Assembly: GCA_017617035.1 (NCBI GenBank)
Contig: JAFZWV010000027.1
Location: 1 to 64,000, forward strand
From: Bacteroidales bacterium
GTDB taxonomy: Bacteria > Bacteroidota > Bacteroidia > Bacteroidales > UBA932
Reading direction: 5' to 3'
DNA length: 64,000 nucleotides
Shown here: piece by piece, positions 27,009-35,590 of the stretch
Layout of the letters: each line of letters opens with the position of its first letter
Position numbering within the stretch: the stretch's first letter is position 1
Notes under the pieces: generated by a model
What the model was told of the DNA's origin: nothing
The model's input: only the letters and a program-made list of their open reading frames with translations
Database searches by the model: none
Translations under genes and position numbers: made by a program

Positions 27009-28139
27009 TTATTCGTCTACGACGAAGTCTGCAAGTGAATTGACTGTTACCTGAATGCTGCCCTGATAGAGGCTGAGGATACCTGTGACGGTGATGGTTT
27101 TATTGCCCTTGAGGACATCGGGATCTATCTCCACGTCGCAGAACTTGCAGAAGCCGCTGGTGCGGATCTGAATCTCGGTTCCGTCGAGGGTGAAGTACTG
27201 ACTGACGCTGTAGGCCGCCTTCTCAACTCCGGGATAGGTTCCATCGCCCTTGAGGTCGCCAAGGGTGACGTGTTTGCCATCGGCGTCGAGAAGATACTCG
27301 GAGCCGCTGGCAACCTCGGCGTCGTCCCAGTCGCCGGCAAGGAGGTGCTCCTTCATCTTGGTCTCGGACATCGCCCAGGTCGTAATGCCGTGGGTCTTGC
27401 CGAACTTGCCGCAACCGTTGGAGTCGGAAAGGAACACGCGGTTGGTACCGGACTTCTTATCCTTAGTTGAATCGAGGTACAGGAGCACGAACGACTCATT
27501 GGCGAACTTGAGGCCCTGGAAGGTCACAAGCTTTCCGACGAGCGAATTGGTTGCCTGAGTTGCGGTCTTAGGATCGGGAAGCTGACTGGCTGAATAGACC
27601 TTGATGGGAGCCACTTCAAATTCCATCTTTCCGCGGACGATGTGATCGTCGATTATCATCTGGGACTCCAGATAGGATGTCTCATAGGTGCCGGACGGGT
27701 CGGAGAAGCCGATCTGGGCCATGCCCATACCGCCGTAGTTGCCGGTCTTGTAACCGTACATGCCGAGGGTGAGGTCACGGCAATAGACATAGACTCTCTG
27801 ACCGGGGAGATAGTCGTTGTAGAGACTGTTCTTTCCAACTTTGATCTCGATTCCGCCGGTTTCATCCTGAATAAAGAAACTCTTGTAGAAGTTGCCGGGC
27901 TGGTCAGTGGTACTGACTATACCGGAAATAACGATATCGTCGTTGATCACCATCGGAACACCGGGAGTATACAGCGATACAAGCTGAGCGATAGTGTGGG
28001 TGACTTCGAGAGTATCCCTCTTGTAGCGGGAAGGATAGTCGTAGGTTCCTGTAAGTACAGGCTGGAATTCTTCCTTCAGAGACTGGCAGGAAACCAACGC
28101 CGCGAGGGCGAGAAGTGTAAGTAAACTCTTTGTTTTCAT
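27009..28139 (-). CDS. DUF5689-type OB-fold lipoprotein
   Basis: A 376-residue lipoprotein (MKTKSLLTLLALAALVSC). The N-terminal half has the DUF5689 pattern: IAQLVSLYTPGVPMVINDD, then ISGIVSTTDQPGNFYKSFFI and IQDETGGIEIKVG, which is an OB-like strand order also seen in nucleic-acid-binding domains. Two closely spaced cysteines near the C terminus (GFCKFCDVEI) could form a disulfide or bind metal. It lies 7 bases after the second TonB-dependent receptor, so it is probably that receptor's surface partner lipoprotein. Its ligand is unknown; the neighbouring nucleases suggest DNA or nucleotides. Confidence 0.85.
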   Translation of the reverse strand: MKTKSLLTLLALAALVSCQSLKEEFQPVLTGTYDYPSRYKRDTLEVTHTIAQLVSLYTPGVPMVINDDIVISGIVSTTDQPGNFYKSFFIQDETGGIEIKVGKNSLYNDYLPGQRVYVYCRDLTLGMYGYKTGNYGGMGMAQIGFSDPSGTYETSYLESQMIIDDHIVRGKMEFEVAPIKVYSASQLPDPKTATQATNSLVGKLVTFQGLKFANESFVLLYLDSTKDKKSGTNRVFLSDSNGCGKFGKTHGITTWAMSETKMKEHLLAGDWDDAEVASGSEYLLDADGKHVTLGDLKGDGTYPGVEKAAYSVSQYFTLDGTEIQIRTSGFCKFCDVEIDPDVLKGNKTITVTGILSLYQGSIQVTVNSLADFVVDE

Positions 28140-28146
28140 AACGCGC

Positions 28147-31098
28147 TTAGAATCTGAAGTAGATGTTCAACATATAATTGAAGCCAGGCATATAGAAATA
28201 CTTGGGATCAAACCTGTAATAACGGTCCTTGCCGACGCTGCTGATAAGGCGGGTCTGCTCGTAACCTCCGGTCTTCACGCCAGTGTTGTTGAGAATGTTG
28301 TTGACATTGAGCGAGAAGCCGAGATAGTACTTACGCTGGATAGCCCAGCTCTTACCGGCAGATGCGTTGAGCAAGAATGCCGCGTCGAATTTCTCCTGGG
28401 CTGCCATATAATCGATAACTGCTGGGTTGGCCTCAGAACCTCTAGAAGCGTAAGACGTACGATAGAGAGGGTTCATGTCGAGGTAAGCCCTGTCGAAGAA
28501 CTGTCCGTTGAGTTCGAAGAACCAGTAGCTGTTGGTGCGGTAGTTAAGCGCAATTTCTGCTGCTGTCTGAGGGGAACTCGGAACGTAGTGCTTCTGATAA
28601 TGATCCACCTTAAGGGTTCCGTCAAGGTTTTCATCGTAGACGGGAACACCGTCTGCGGTGTAATCGATAGGAACATAGACGGGATGCTGAGCCCAGTAGG
28701 CCACTTCGTCGTCGCGCACGACCTCCGCGCTGTTATCTACAGTCTGGACCATGTGAGGAGTCGAGGTGTAGATATACTCGCCGAGGCTCAGGACGCCGCT
28801 AAGGGTAAGACCCTTGACGGGCAGCGGAACCTTAACACCGAGCTCGATACCCATGTGGCGCTGATCGATGCCGGTCATGGCGAAGTTGGTGAAGCTCTGC
28901 TGGGAGTCGTCGTAGAAGCTCATCACGTCGGTCTGGTCCATGATCTTGGTATAGAATCCTGTCACACGGGCGCTGACCGCCTCGGAAGCTATCTGGTAGT
29001 TGAGATCCATGGCGAACACCTTCTGGGTAGTGAGGTTGTCGACGATGGTATTGCGCGTACGAGGCGAGATGAAGCTGTTGTTGAAGGTCGGAGCATCGTT
29101 GATGAAGCCGAAGTTGGCGCTCACGCGGCTGTTGCCCATGAAGTCATAGGCCACGTTCGCCTTGATGGCGGAAGTAAAGAACTTCGCCTTCTCGGACTTA
29201 CCGTAGGAGGTCTGTCCGTTGGAAAGAGCGGTGAGGTCGATGAAACGGCCGTTGATGTCGGTTGCAAAAATGTGTGTGCCGTCGGGGTTGGCGCCTGCGA
29301 AGAGACCCTTGCGGACGAGACCCTCACGCCAGAACGAGGTCATGCCTATTTTAGCGGAAGCGCTGGCCGAAATGGGGCCCTCGCGGAAGTCGCCTGCAGC
29401 CCAGACGTCTGCTACCCTGACCTGAGCGAGGTAGTCGTAGCCATACTTGCCGCCATTCCTGATCTTCTCCGCTTCGCCATGGGCGAGGTAGTAGTTAAGG
29501 TCGTTCTGGAGGAGGGCTTCATTGGCTGCGAAGTCGCGCTCTGCAAAGCTGTCGATATTGAGGAAGTAGCGGCCGCCGAGAAGGTCGTTCATCTTCTTGT
29601 AGTTCTCCGTACGGTTGGCGCGGAGTGCAAGACCACCGCGAACATTGATGTCCTCGTTGATTTTATACTTCGCGTTTGCGGCGAGCTGAAGGTCGTTCTG
29701 GTCGACATGGCGCTCTTCGAGAGCGTACTTGCTGCGATGGTCGGGATTGTTGAAGTTGACGTTGTAGAGGCGGTCCCAGTTGAGGTGCTGGTAGTTCTGG
29801 TAGTCGGGGCCTCTGTGGGTCCAGGCTTCATAAGTCCAGTCGTACTTGTCCTGGTTCACTCGGTTGTAGTCTTCATCCTCCATGTAGTAGTAGCTCGGGA
29901 GGTTACGGTAGTAGTCCGGCCTCGGGTCCATGGCATCGTACCAGTCGAGAGCAGTGTAGCCGTTGTAACCGGTGCGCCACATAAGGGTAGCGTTCGCGGT
30001 AAGAGGCATGTCCTCCGGAGTGAACTCGTACTTGAGGAGGGTCACAGGCTCGAAGGTATGGCGAACGCGGGAGTTGCGGACCTTGCCGTTCTGGTAGCCC
30101 CAGTTGCTGTTGTACATGTTGTCGCCCATGAGGTCGTAGACTTCCTGGGTCGAAGCGTTCTGCGCTCCCCTCTGACCGGGGGTAGCGAAGGTAACGAGGC
30201 TCAGCCTGTTAGCTTCGTCGAAGCGCTTGCTCACGCCAAGGTAGTAGGCGAAAGAGCGGTAGTAAACACCTTCGATCCAGTCGTTGCCGCCCGCGCGTAC
30301 CGAAGCGTTGAACGCGTAGCTCCAGCCGTCTTTGATTTCGCCTGAGGCATACGAGGCCATGAGGCGGAGGCGGTAGAGTGCGCTGTTGCTCAGCACGGAG
30401 AAGCGCCAGCCGGTACGGACGCTGGTCGGGATGACATGGAGGTTGGTTACGCCGTTGAAGCCGCCGAAGCCTTCGTCTGCCACCTCAAGACCAAGGGTGT
30501 TGTCCTTCGCGCGCATAGCCTCGTTGAGGCCGCTCCAGAGCGAGAAGGGTGAATAGCCGGTGATGGCGTCGTTCATCCTCACGCCTGCGAGGTAGACGTC
30601 CTGGGTCTCGGAGTTATATCCGCGGTTCTTGAAGCGGATGGAACTGAAGCCAAAACCTGCGATGTTGGTGTAGACATCGTTGCTTCCGAGAAGGAGGGTC
30701 GGAGCGTCGGAATAACCCGAATCGTCGAGATCGAACTCGGCGAAGTTGCTCTCGTCGGCTTCCTGGATGTTGGCCTCAGGGGTAAGCGACACGAAGATAA
30801 GGTCTTTGATAAAGCCCTTGTCTACTGTCACGAACACCGTAAGATCGGCGAATTCGTCTGCCGTGACGCTGAGTTGGTAGATGCCGTCGGCCAGATCCTC
30901 GAAGAGGAACGCGCCGTCGGGGCCGGAAGTCAGTTCGGCGAGAACTTGTCCGTCCTGAGAGAGGACAAGTTCCGCTCCGGCGACCGGCACTCTACCGGCG
31001 CGGTTCACTACCGTACCCTTGATTCCGCCCGTAAAGGTCTGGGCGAAAAGGAGGGCCGAGAGGAACAGCGCGGCTGCTGCTGTCATTAGTTTTTTCAT
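28147..31098 (-). CDS. TonB-dependent receptor-like outer-membrane protein
   Basis: A 983-residue protein: signal peptide (MKKLMTAAAALFLSALLFAQ), a carboxypeptidase regulatory-like domain (IKGTVVNRAGRVPVAGAELV, residues about 27-110), a plug-like region (TNIAGFGFSSIRFKNRGYNS, DVYLAGVRMND), and a beta-barrel ending in MLNIYFRF with a terminal aromatic. It is not a SusC: the SusC TonB-box and VDGV motifs are absent, and no SusD follows. Position between the EEP nuclease (4 bases upstream) and the DUF5689-like lipoprotein (7 bases downstream) suggests transport of a product of the nucleases. The substrate is inferred, not shown. Confidence 0.88.
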   Translation of the reverse strand: MKKLMTAAAALFLSALLFAQTFTGGIKGTVVNRAGRVPVAGAELVLSQDGQVLAELTSGPDGAFLFEDLADGIYQLSVTADEFADLTVFVTVDKGFIKDLIFVSLTPEANIQEADESNFAEFDLDDSGYSDAPTLLLGSNDVYTNIAGFGFSSIRFKNRGYNSETQDVYLAGVRMNDAITGYSPFSLWSGLNEAMRAKDNTLGLEVADEGFGGFNGVTNLHVIPTSVRTGWRFSVLSNSALYRLRLMASYASGEIKDGWSYAFNASVRAGGNDWIEGVYYRSFAYYLGVSKRFDEANRLSLVTFATPGQRGAQNASTQEVYDLMGDNMYNSNWGYQNGKVRNSRVRHTFEPVTLLKYEFTPEDMPLTANATLMWRTGYNGYTALDWYDAMDPRPDYYRNLPSYYYMEDEDYNRVNQDKYDWTYEAWTHRGPDYQNYQHLNWDRLYNVNFNNPDHRSKYALEERHVDQNDLQLAANAKYKINEDINVRGGLALRANRTENYKKMNDLLGGRYFLNIDSFAERDFAANEALLQNDLNYYLAHGEAEKIRNGGKYGYDYLAQVRVADVWAAGDFREGPISASASAKIGMTSFWREGLVRKGLFAGANPDGTHIFATDINGRFIDLTALSNGQTSYGKSEKAKFFTSAIKANVAYDFMGNSRVSANFGFINDAPTFNNSFISPRTRNTIVDNLTTQKVFAMDLNYQIASEAVSARVTGFYTKIMDQTDVMSFYDDSQQSFTNFAMTGIDQRHMGIELGVKVPLPVKGLTLSGVLSLGEYIYTSTPHMVQTVDNSAEVVRDDEVAYWAQHPVYVPIDYTADGVPVYDENLDGTLKVDHYQKHYVPSSPQTAAEIALNYRTNSYWFFELNGQFFDRAYLDMNPLYRTSYASRGSEANPAVIDYMAAQEKFDAAFLLNASAGKSWAIQRKYYLGFSLNVNNILNNTGVKTGGYEQTRLISSVGKDRYYRFDPKYFYMPGFNYMLNIYFRF

Positions 31099-31102
31099 AC
31101 CG

Positions 31103-32158
31103 TTATCTCTTGATTACAATATACGTAGGATAGTGGTCGGAATAGCCTCCGATGAACGAGCCGCCCGAGAAAGTACGGAACGGGGTTCCCTTGTACTGTC
31201 CGGTCTGCTGGGTCATGAAGTCTTTGTGGAAGACTCGGCCGTAGTAGTGTTTGCGGCTCAGTTTGATGGGCTTGAGCTTGAATCCACCGTCAGGGGCATT
31301 GAGCAGGTTGTAGTTAACCTGAACTATGTCGTAGATGTTCCAGACTCCCTGATATGCAAGCGAGCCATAGCCGTCTTTAAGCAGACGGATGAACGGATCG
31401 AAGAAGTCCTCGGGGGTGACGTCCTCGGGGTTCTCTTTGCCGTGGAGCCAAACGGTCTGGCTTTCATCGGTCGGGTTGTCGTTCATATCGCCCATGACCG
31501 CTATCTTGATTCCGGGATACTTCTCCTCCATCATACGGGAGTGATTGTATATAATTTCGGCGCCGCGGCTGCGGAGGTTACCGCCCTTGCCTCCAATTCT
31601 TGAAGGAAGGTGGGTCACATAGAATGCGAAGTGCTCGCCGCCGATAAGACCATGGACCATGAGGATGTCGCGGGTCTTGAAGTAGCTGGTATCTACATCC
31701 GAGAAGTCGATGGTCGAATTGAAATCGAACGGAATCGACTCGCTGTCGAGATAGGTGAAGCGGTCGGGCTTGTAGAGCAGGCCGACATCGACGCCACGGC
31801 GGTCGGGACCGTCGTAGTGGACGATCTGGTAGTTGGCCTCTGCAATCTGCGGATCGGCCACCAGGTCCTCAAGAACGAGCCTGTTCTCGATTTCACTGAC
31901 GCCAAGGATAGTGTGATACATTTTGTTGTCCTCTTTCATAGCGCGGATTACGCGGGCCATGTTGTGGACTTTCTTGTCGTACTTATCCTGGGTCCATTTG
32001 TTCTTGCCGTCCGGAAGATATTCGTTGTCGTTCTTCGCCGGATCGTCGTAAATGTCGAACAAGTTCTCAAGGTTGTAGAACCCGATGATGTGGGTCTGGG
32101 CATTTGCCTGGAAAACCAGGACAAACAGAACCGAAACTGCGTAAAGTAATCTTTTCAT
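31103..32158 (-). CDS. Secreted endonuclease/exonuclease/phosphatase (DNase I-like) family protein
   Basis: A 351-residue exported protein starting at MKRLLYAVSVLFVLVFQANA (signal peptidase I-type). The start at 32158 leaves 8 bases after the NUC1 stop. EEP-fold motifs appear in order: IIGFYNLENLFD (metal Asn), LGVSEIENR (metal Glu), YDGPDRRGVDVGLLYKP, FYVTHLPSR (catalytic His), AVMGDMNDNP (Asp/Asn) and GGYSDHYPTYIVI (terminal SDH catalytic pair). All expected active-site residues are present. The fold includes DNase I and phosphodiesterases; with NUC1 next door a nuclease is the likeliest reading, and the signal places it in the periplasm or outside. Confidence 0.92.
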   Translation of the reverse strand: MKRLLYAVSVLFVLVFQANAQTHIIGFYNLENLFDIYDDPAKNDNEYLPDGKNKWTQDKYDKKVHNMARVIRAMKEDNKMYHTILGVSEIENRLVLEDLVADPQIAEANYQIVHYDGPDRRGVDVGLLYKPDRFTYLDSESIPFDFNSTIDFSDVDTSYFKTRDILMVHGLIGGEHFAFYVTHLPSRIGGKGGNLRSRGAEIIYNHSRMMEEKYPGIKIAVMGDMNDNPTDESQTVWLHGKENPEDVTPEDFFDPFIRLLKDGYGSLAYQGVWNIYDIVQVNYNLLNAPDGGFKLKPIKLSRKHYYGRVFHKDFMTQQTGQYKGTPFRTFSGGSFIGGYSDHYPTYIVIKR

Positions 32159-32166
32159 CTTATTGG

Positions 32167-33378
32167 TTATTTCCAACCGCTGTCGGGTGTGGATTCAATT
32201 TTAGTGTAGATATCTGTTCCCACTCTGGCTTCGAGATTCGGGAAGAAGTCGATGTCCATCATCTGTTCGAGTTCATCGATGGTCATGGACTGACCCATGA
32301 TTTCCGAATCTGAATACTGCTGGTGCTCGAAATAGAAGCCTATCGCGGTATATCCGCCCTGTTTGGACGTGTTACCGAAAGTTCCGCTCTTCTTCAAACC
32401 CAGAAGGGCCTTGAAGTAGCCGACCGGAATCGGAATGGGCTTTCCGTCGTTGTCGTAGGCAAGCTCGTAGTAGCCGCGGATATCACAGCCGGTAACGACA
32501 TATAGTGTGTCGAAAGAGTCTGCCCAGGTACGGACTTTACCCTCTAGGGTAGCCCATGCCCTCTGATTCAGCACGGCTTTCTGGGGCGTCATGTTAGTAC
32601 CGTAGAAGGTCTGCTCGTTCGCTCCGGAACGCAGGCGGTCTGCCGACGGCAGCTGATGTCCGCGGTCGTAGCCGCTCTTTCCGAAGCCCTTGAACAGGAC
32701 GGGCTGATAGTCGCGCGGGACCTTAGGGTCGAGAGCCCATGCGTCCGTTCTCGAACCGGAGCCGGCAAGCGTGGCGTTGAGAGGGTAGGCTACCCAGATG
32801 GCCAGACATGCGTTCGGATCCAGATAGAACGAATAGTTGCGCACGGTCTTCCCGTTGATTGACATGTCGTGGGTAAAGAAGTAGAGCTCGGTATCGTTGG
32901 TCGCAGGGAGCTCGAGCCAGTTTGGCACGGGATCCGGGTTGAGACCCTCGACGGGACGCGGGCCGCCGCCACTGGATGTTCCCCTTTGGACGAAGTCCTT
33001 GGTCTGGCTCCAAGCGCCGACTTTAAGGGTAATCCTGCAGGTTCTGGCCGAATCCGCCGCATTCTCCTCCCAGGCCATCACGACCTTACGGTTTCCGGGA
33101 CGTCCGGCGTCGGTAGAAACGCTCACCCACTCATCCGGGTTATCTCCGAAATCGAGCGAGAGGGTCCACTCTTCCATCGCGCTCACAAGCAGGTACTGAG
33201 TACCGCCTTTGTGAGAGACATTGTCATTTGGAAGGGTAAGAGCGTTCTCCTCGACGGTAGTCCCGGTTCCCTCGGATTCTTCGGGATCCGAAGGATTGAG
33301 GAGGTCGCACGACACGGCCATGAAGGCTGCCACAAGGGCAGCCGCCATGGCTCTGTGTCCTGCTTTATAGAGTTTCAT
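32167..33378 (-). CDS. DNA/RNA non-specific endonuclease (NUC1) lipoprotein with BACON-like domain
   Basis: A 403-residue lipoprotein (cysteine in FMAVSCDLL). Residues about 40-135 form a BACON-like domain (GGTQYLLVSAMEEWTLSLDF) of the type that tethers surface proteins. After a Gly/Pro linker comes a NUC1 (ββα-metal) nuclease domain with SGYDRGHQLPSADRL near residue 240, carrying the catalytic His of the DRGH motif, and TFYGTNMTPQKAVLNQRAW with the metal-binding Asn. It should cut single- and double-stranded DNA and RNA outside the cell. It is 2 bases downstream of the OB-fold lipoprotein gene and 8 bases before the EEP nuclease. Confidence 0.93.
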   Translation of the reverse strand: MKLYKAGHRAMAAALVAAFMAVSCDLLNPSDPEESEGTGTTVEENALTLPNDNVSHKGGTQYLLVSAMEEWTLSLDFGDNPDEWVSVSTDAGRPGNRKVVMAWEENAADSARTCRITLKVGAWSQTKDFVQRGTSSGGGPRPVEGLNPDPVPNWLELPATNDTELYFFTHDMSINGKTVRNYSFYLDPNACLAIWVAYPLNATLAGSGSRTDAWALDPKVPRDYQPVLFKGFGKSGYDRGHQLPSADRLRSGANEQTFYGTNMTPQKAVLNQRAWATLEGKVRTWADSFDTLYVVTGCDIRGYYELAYDNDGKPIPIPVGYFKALLGLKKSGTFGNTSKQGGYTAIGFYFEHQQYSDSEIMGQSMTIDELEQMMDIDFFPNLEARVGTDIYTKIESTPDSGWK

Positions 33379-33380
33379 AA

Positions 33381-35429
33381 CTATTTCTCGCAGATTACGA
33401 GGATGCTGTTGATGTAGACAGCTCCATCATAAGCGACCAGGGTAAACTGCTTAGTCGTGCCCGTAACGGTGATAACGCTCGTAACTTCCTGTTTGTTGCC
33501 AGACTTGGCACTTCCGTAAGCATTTGCAAACAGATCGGAGTGCGAGGTCTTGTTGTAATTATCGTCCTTCTGAGAAGGGAGGTTGGGAATTACATCCTTC
33601 GACACCGCATAAACAGTGCGCTGAGCGGTATCAGTTCCTGTCTTCTCATTGAAACGAAGTACAATCCTCTTGACATTCTTCGCATACTCGGGAGAAGTGA
33701 AGCAGGAAGAACGATTATTGCGGAACTGGACATATGTCAGACTGTTCTTTGTGTCGATATTACCATTCCAGTCGCCACCGTCACTTGCTATTGTAAAGTC
33801 GGCATAGGTGTCGCCAGTACTTGAGCTCTTGCTCAGAGAAGCGATAATTTCAGCATTTGTGAGTTCATAGCCAACTTCGTTTTCACCGACATTGGGATCT
33901 CCGCCCTCTACGGGATCGGGGTCATCGCCTTCGTGCTGATCTGCGCTGAGGGCCATCTCGGTGTAGACCACATTGAAGTATGCGTTTCCGTTTCCACTGA
34001 AACCGACAAAGTAACCGGTTACGTCTGCATACTTGCCAACAAGGCTCTCGTCTACTGTAACGGGCTTCGAAAGGCTACCGGTCTTGGTTGCGCCCTTCAC
34101 CTTAAGATTGTAATAGTTGCCGCTCTTGGAGAGCTTGCCACTGAACTTAACATAACCGAAGAGGGTGCTGTAGGCATCGAATGCTGCCGCATCGAGATCG
34201 GCGGGAGCATCTGAAGGCAACGGATTGTTGCTGGAATTGACGGTAACGGTATAGTTCTCAAGTTCGGGTGTACCGTTGTAGGAAGTCTTCTCTCCCTGGA
34301 CTGTGACATTGTCGCCAACCTTTACCGCAACGGGGATGTCCTCATCGTAGACGTAGGCCATGCCGGTCGCCGTCTTGACAAGGAATGCAGCGCTTGAAAC
34401 TGCTACGACAAGGCCTGTAACCTCCTCAGTCTCGACGACACCCTCTTCCACCGAGTCGATGATCGCGTTGACGACTTCATGTTTGTTGCCGGAAGAGTAG
34501 TAAAGATACTGGCCCCTGAGCACAACGTTGTCGCCATTCTTAATCTTAGTGCCCCACTGAGTCTTGGAAGCATCAGTAACCGAATAGACATAGATAGTAC
34601 CGGTATCATCGGTGAGGTCAAAGCTGCAATACTTGTCATTGAAGCTACTGACTTTTCCGCTAAGGCGGTAGTAATTGATAACATCTGCTTTCTGAATGAA
34701 CTCTGCGATTGTTGCGTCAGTAGCTTTATCGGGATCTCCTTCTTCTGCAGCAGTGTAGGACTCAACAACGGCATTTATGATTTCGTGCTGGCTCTTGGCT
34801 TCGTAGAACTCATAATTACCCCTGATTGTGATGGTACCGCCGTTCTTGATCTTGTCGGCCCATTCTGCCTTGGAGTTGGCCTCCATCGAATAGACATAGA
34901 TGCTGCCGGTTGCGTCCTTAAGGTCGAAACTGCAATAGGTTGCATTGAAGCCGCTTACCTGGCCGGTAAGGCGATAGGTAAGTTCCTTGCTGGGGTTGGC
35001 GATGAGGTCTGCTACAGTAGTAACGACCACTCCGTCGCCTTTCTCGCCTTCCTGCTTCACCTTCACGTTGACTTTGTTCCTGACGCCGGCAAAAAAGGTA
35101 AGTGTAACTTCCCTGTTTGCATCGTTGTTGGCAAGAGCGGAGACTACGATCTCATGCTCTTTTGCAGAAGCCTTGATCTGGGCTTTGTCTGAGGTGACTG
35201 ACTCGCCGTCGACGGTTACGTCCAGCCACTCGGCTGCATCCTCAACTCCGCGGACAACCCAATCGAAGGTTGACTTCACGGTAAAGGACTGGCTGCCGCC
35301 CTCCTTGGGAATAACGATGTCTCCTTCGGCAGACACGTTGAACGTATCCTCGCCAAGGTTCTCGGGGTCGCAACCCACGATGGCAGCGCACGCTGCGATC
35401 ACTGCCATGAAATAGTTTCTGAGTTTCAT
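33381..35429 (-). CDS. BACON/OB-fold repeat lipoprotein (682 residues)
   Basis: A lipoprotein (cysteine in AAIVGCDPEN) with an N-terminal BACON domain (residues about 28-130) and then tandem OB-like domains. The first two are clearly repeats: LTYRLTGQVSGFNATYCSFD and YYRLSGKVSSFNDKYCSFDL, each followed by an IYVYS strand. Two further OB-like segments (VTGLVVAVSSAAFLVKTATG; FGYVKFSGKLSKSGNYYNLK) and a C-terminal beta domain follow. Such OB domains occur with secreted nucleases (for example YhcR-type) and bind nucleic acids, but this protein has no visible catalytic motif. It heads the second transcript of the nuclease locus. Confidence 0.85.
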   Translation of the reverse strand: MKLRNYFMAVIAACAAIVGCDPENLGEDTFNVSAEGDIVIPKEGGSQSFTVKSTFDWVVRGVEDAAEWLDVTVDGESVTSDKAQIKASAKEHEIVVSALANNDANREVTLTFFAGVRNKVNVKVKQEGEKGDGVVVTTVADLIANPSKELTYRLTGQVSGFNATYCSFDLKDATGSIYVYSMEANSKAEWADKIKNGGTITIRGNYEFYEAKSQHEIINAVVESYTAAEEGDPDKATDATIAEFIQKADVINYYRLSGKVSSFNDKYCSFDLTDDTGTIYVYSVTDASKTQWGTKIKNGDNVVLRGQYLYYSSGNKHEVVNAIIDSVEEGVVETEEVTGLVVAVSSAAFLVKTATGMAYVYDEDIPVAVKVGDNVTVQGEKTSYNGTPELENYTVTVNSSNNPLPSDAPADLDAAAFDAYSTLFGYVKFSGKLSKSGNYYNLKVKGATKTGSLSKPVTVDESLVGKYADVTGYFVGFSGNGNAYFNVVYTEMALSADQHEGDDPDPVEGGDPNVGENEVGYELTNAEIIASLSKSSSTGDTYADFTIASDGGDWNGNIDTKNSLTYVQFRNNRSSCFTSPEYAKNVKRIVLRFNEKTGTDTAQRTVYAVSKDVIPNLPSQKDDNYNKTSHSDLFANAYGSAKSGNKQEVTSVITVTGTTKQFTLVAYDGAVYINSILVICEK

Positions 35430-35465
35430 TATGTGTGTTGTTTAGTTATTGTTGTCAATAGCTTT

Positions 35466-35473
35466 CAAATTTA
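35466..35473 (-). promoter_or_regulatory. Promoter -7 box for the OB-fold/NUC1/EEP transcript
   Basis: Minus-strand TAAATTTG matches TAnnTTTG exactly, about 37 bases upstream of the 35429 start. It lies in the gap just after the terminator of the upstream gene. No clear -33 TTTG is seen, so the call rests on the -7 box and its position. Confidence 0.5.
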
Positions 35474-35534
35474 ACAATTTTTTCGCTACCGCACTATACG
35501 CTTCGCGTATTTTCCCACATATTATCCACAGACA

Positions 35535-35572
35535 TAAAAAAATCAGCCCGGCGGCGCACCGTCGGGCTGATC
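35535..35572 (-). terminator. Intrinsic terminator after the 1261-residue lipoprotein gene
   Basis: On the minus strand ATCAGCCCGACGG pairs with CCGCCGGGCTGAT around a GTGCG-type loop, followed directly by a run of seven T. It starts about 19 bases after the stop at 35591 and separates the receptor/large-lipoprotein unit from the nuclease unit. Confidence 0.9.
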
Positions 35573-35590
35573 ATTAGTATGAATCAGAAA

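Noticed and set aside
28588..30345. A 585-codon open frame opposite the TonB-dependent receptor
   Set aside because: Val-rich composition from reverse-complement codon bias; no start context or recognisable motif, and the minus-strand receptor is clear.
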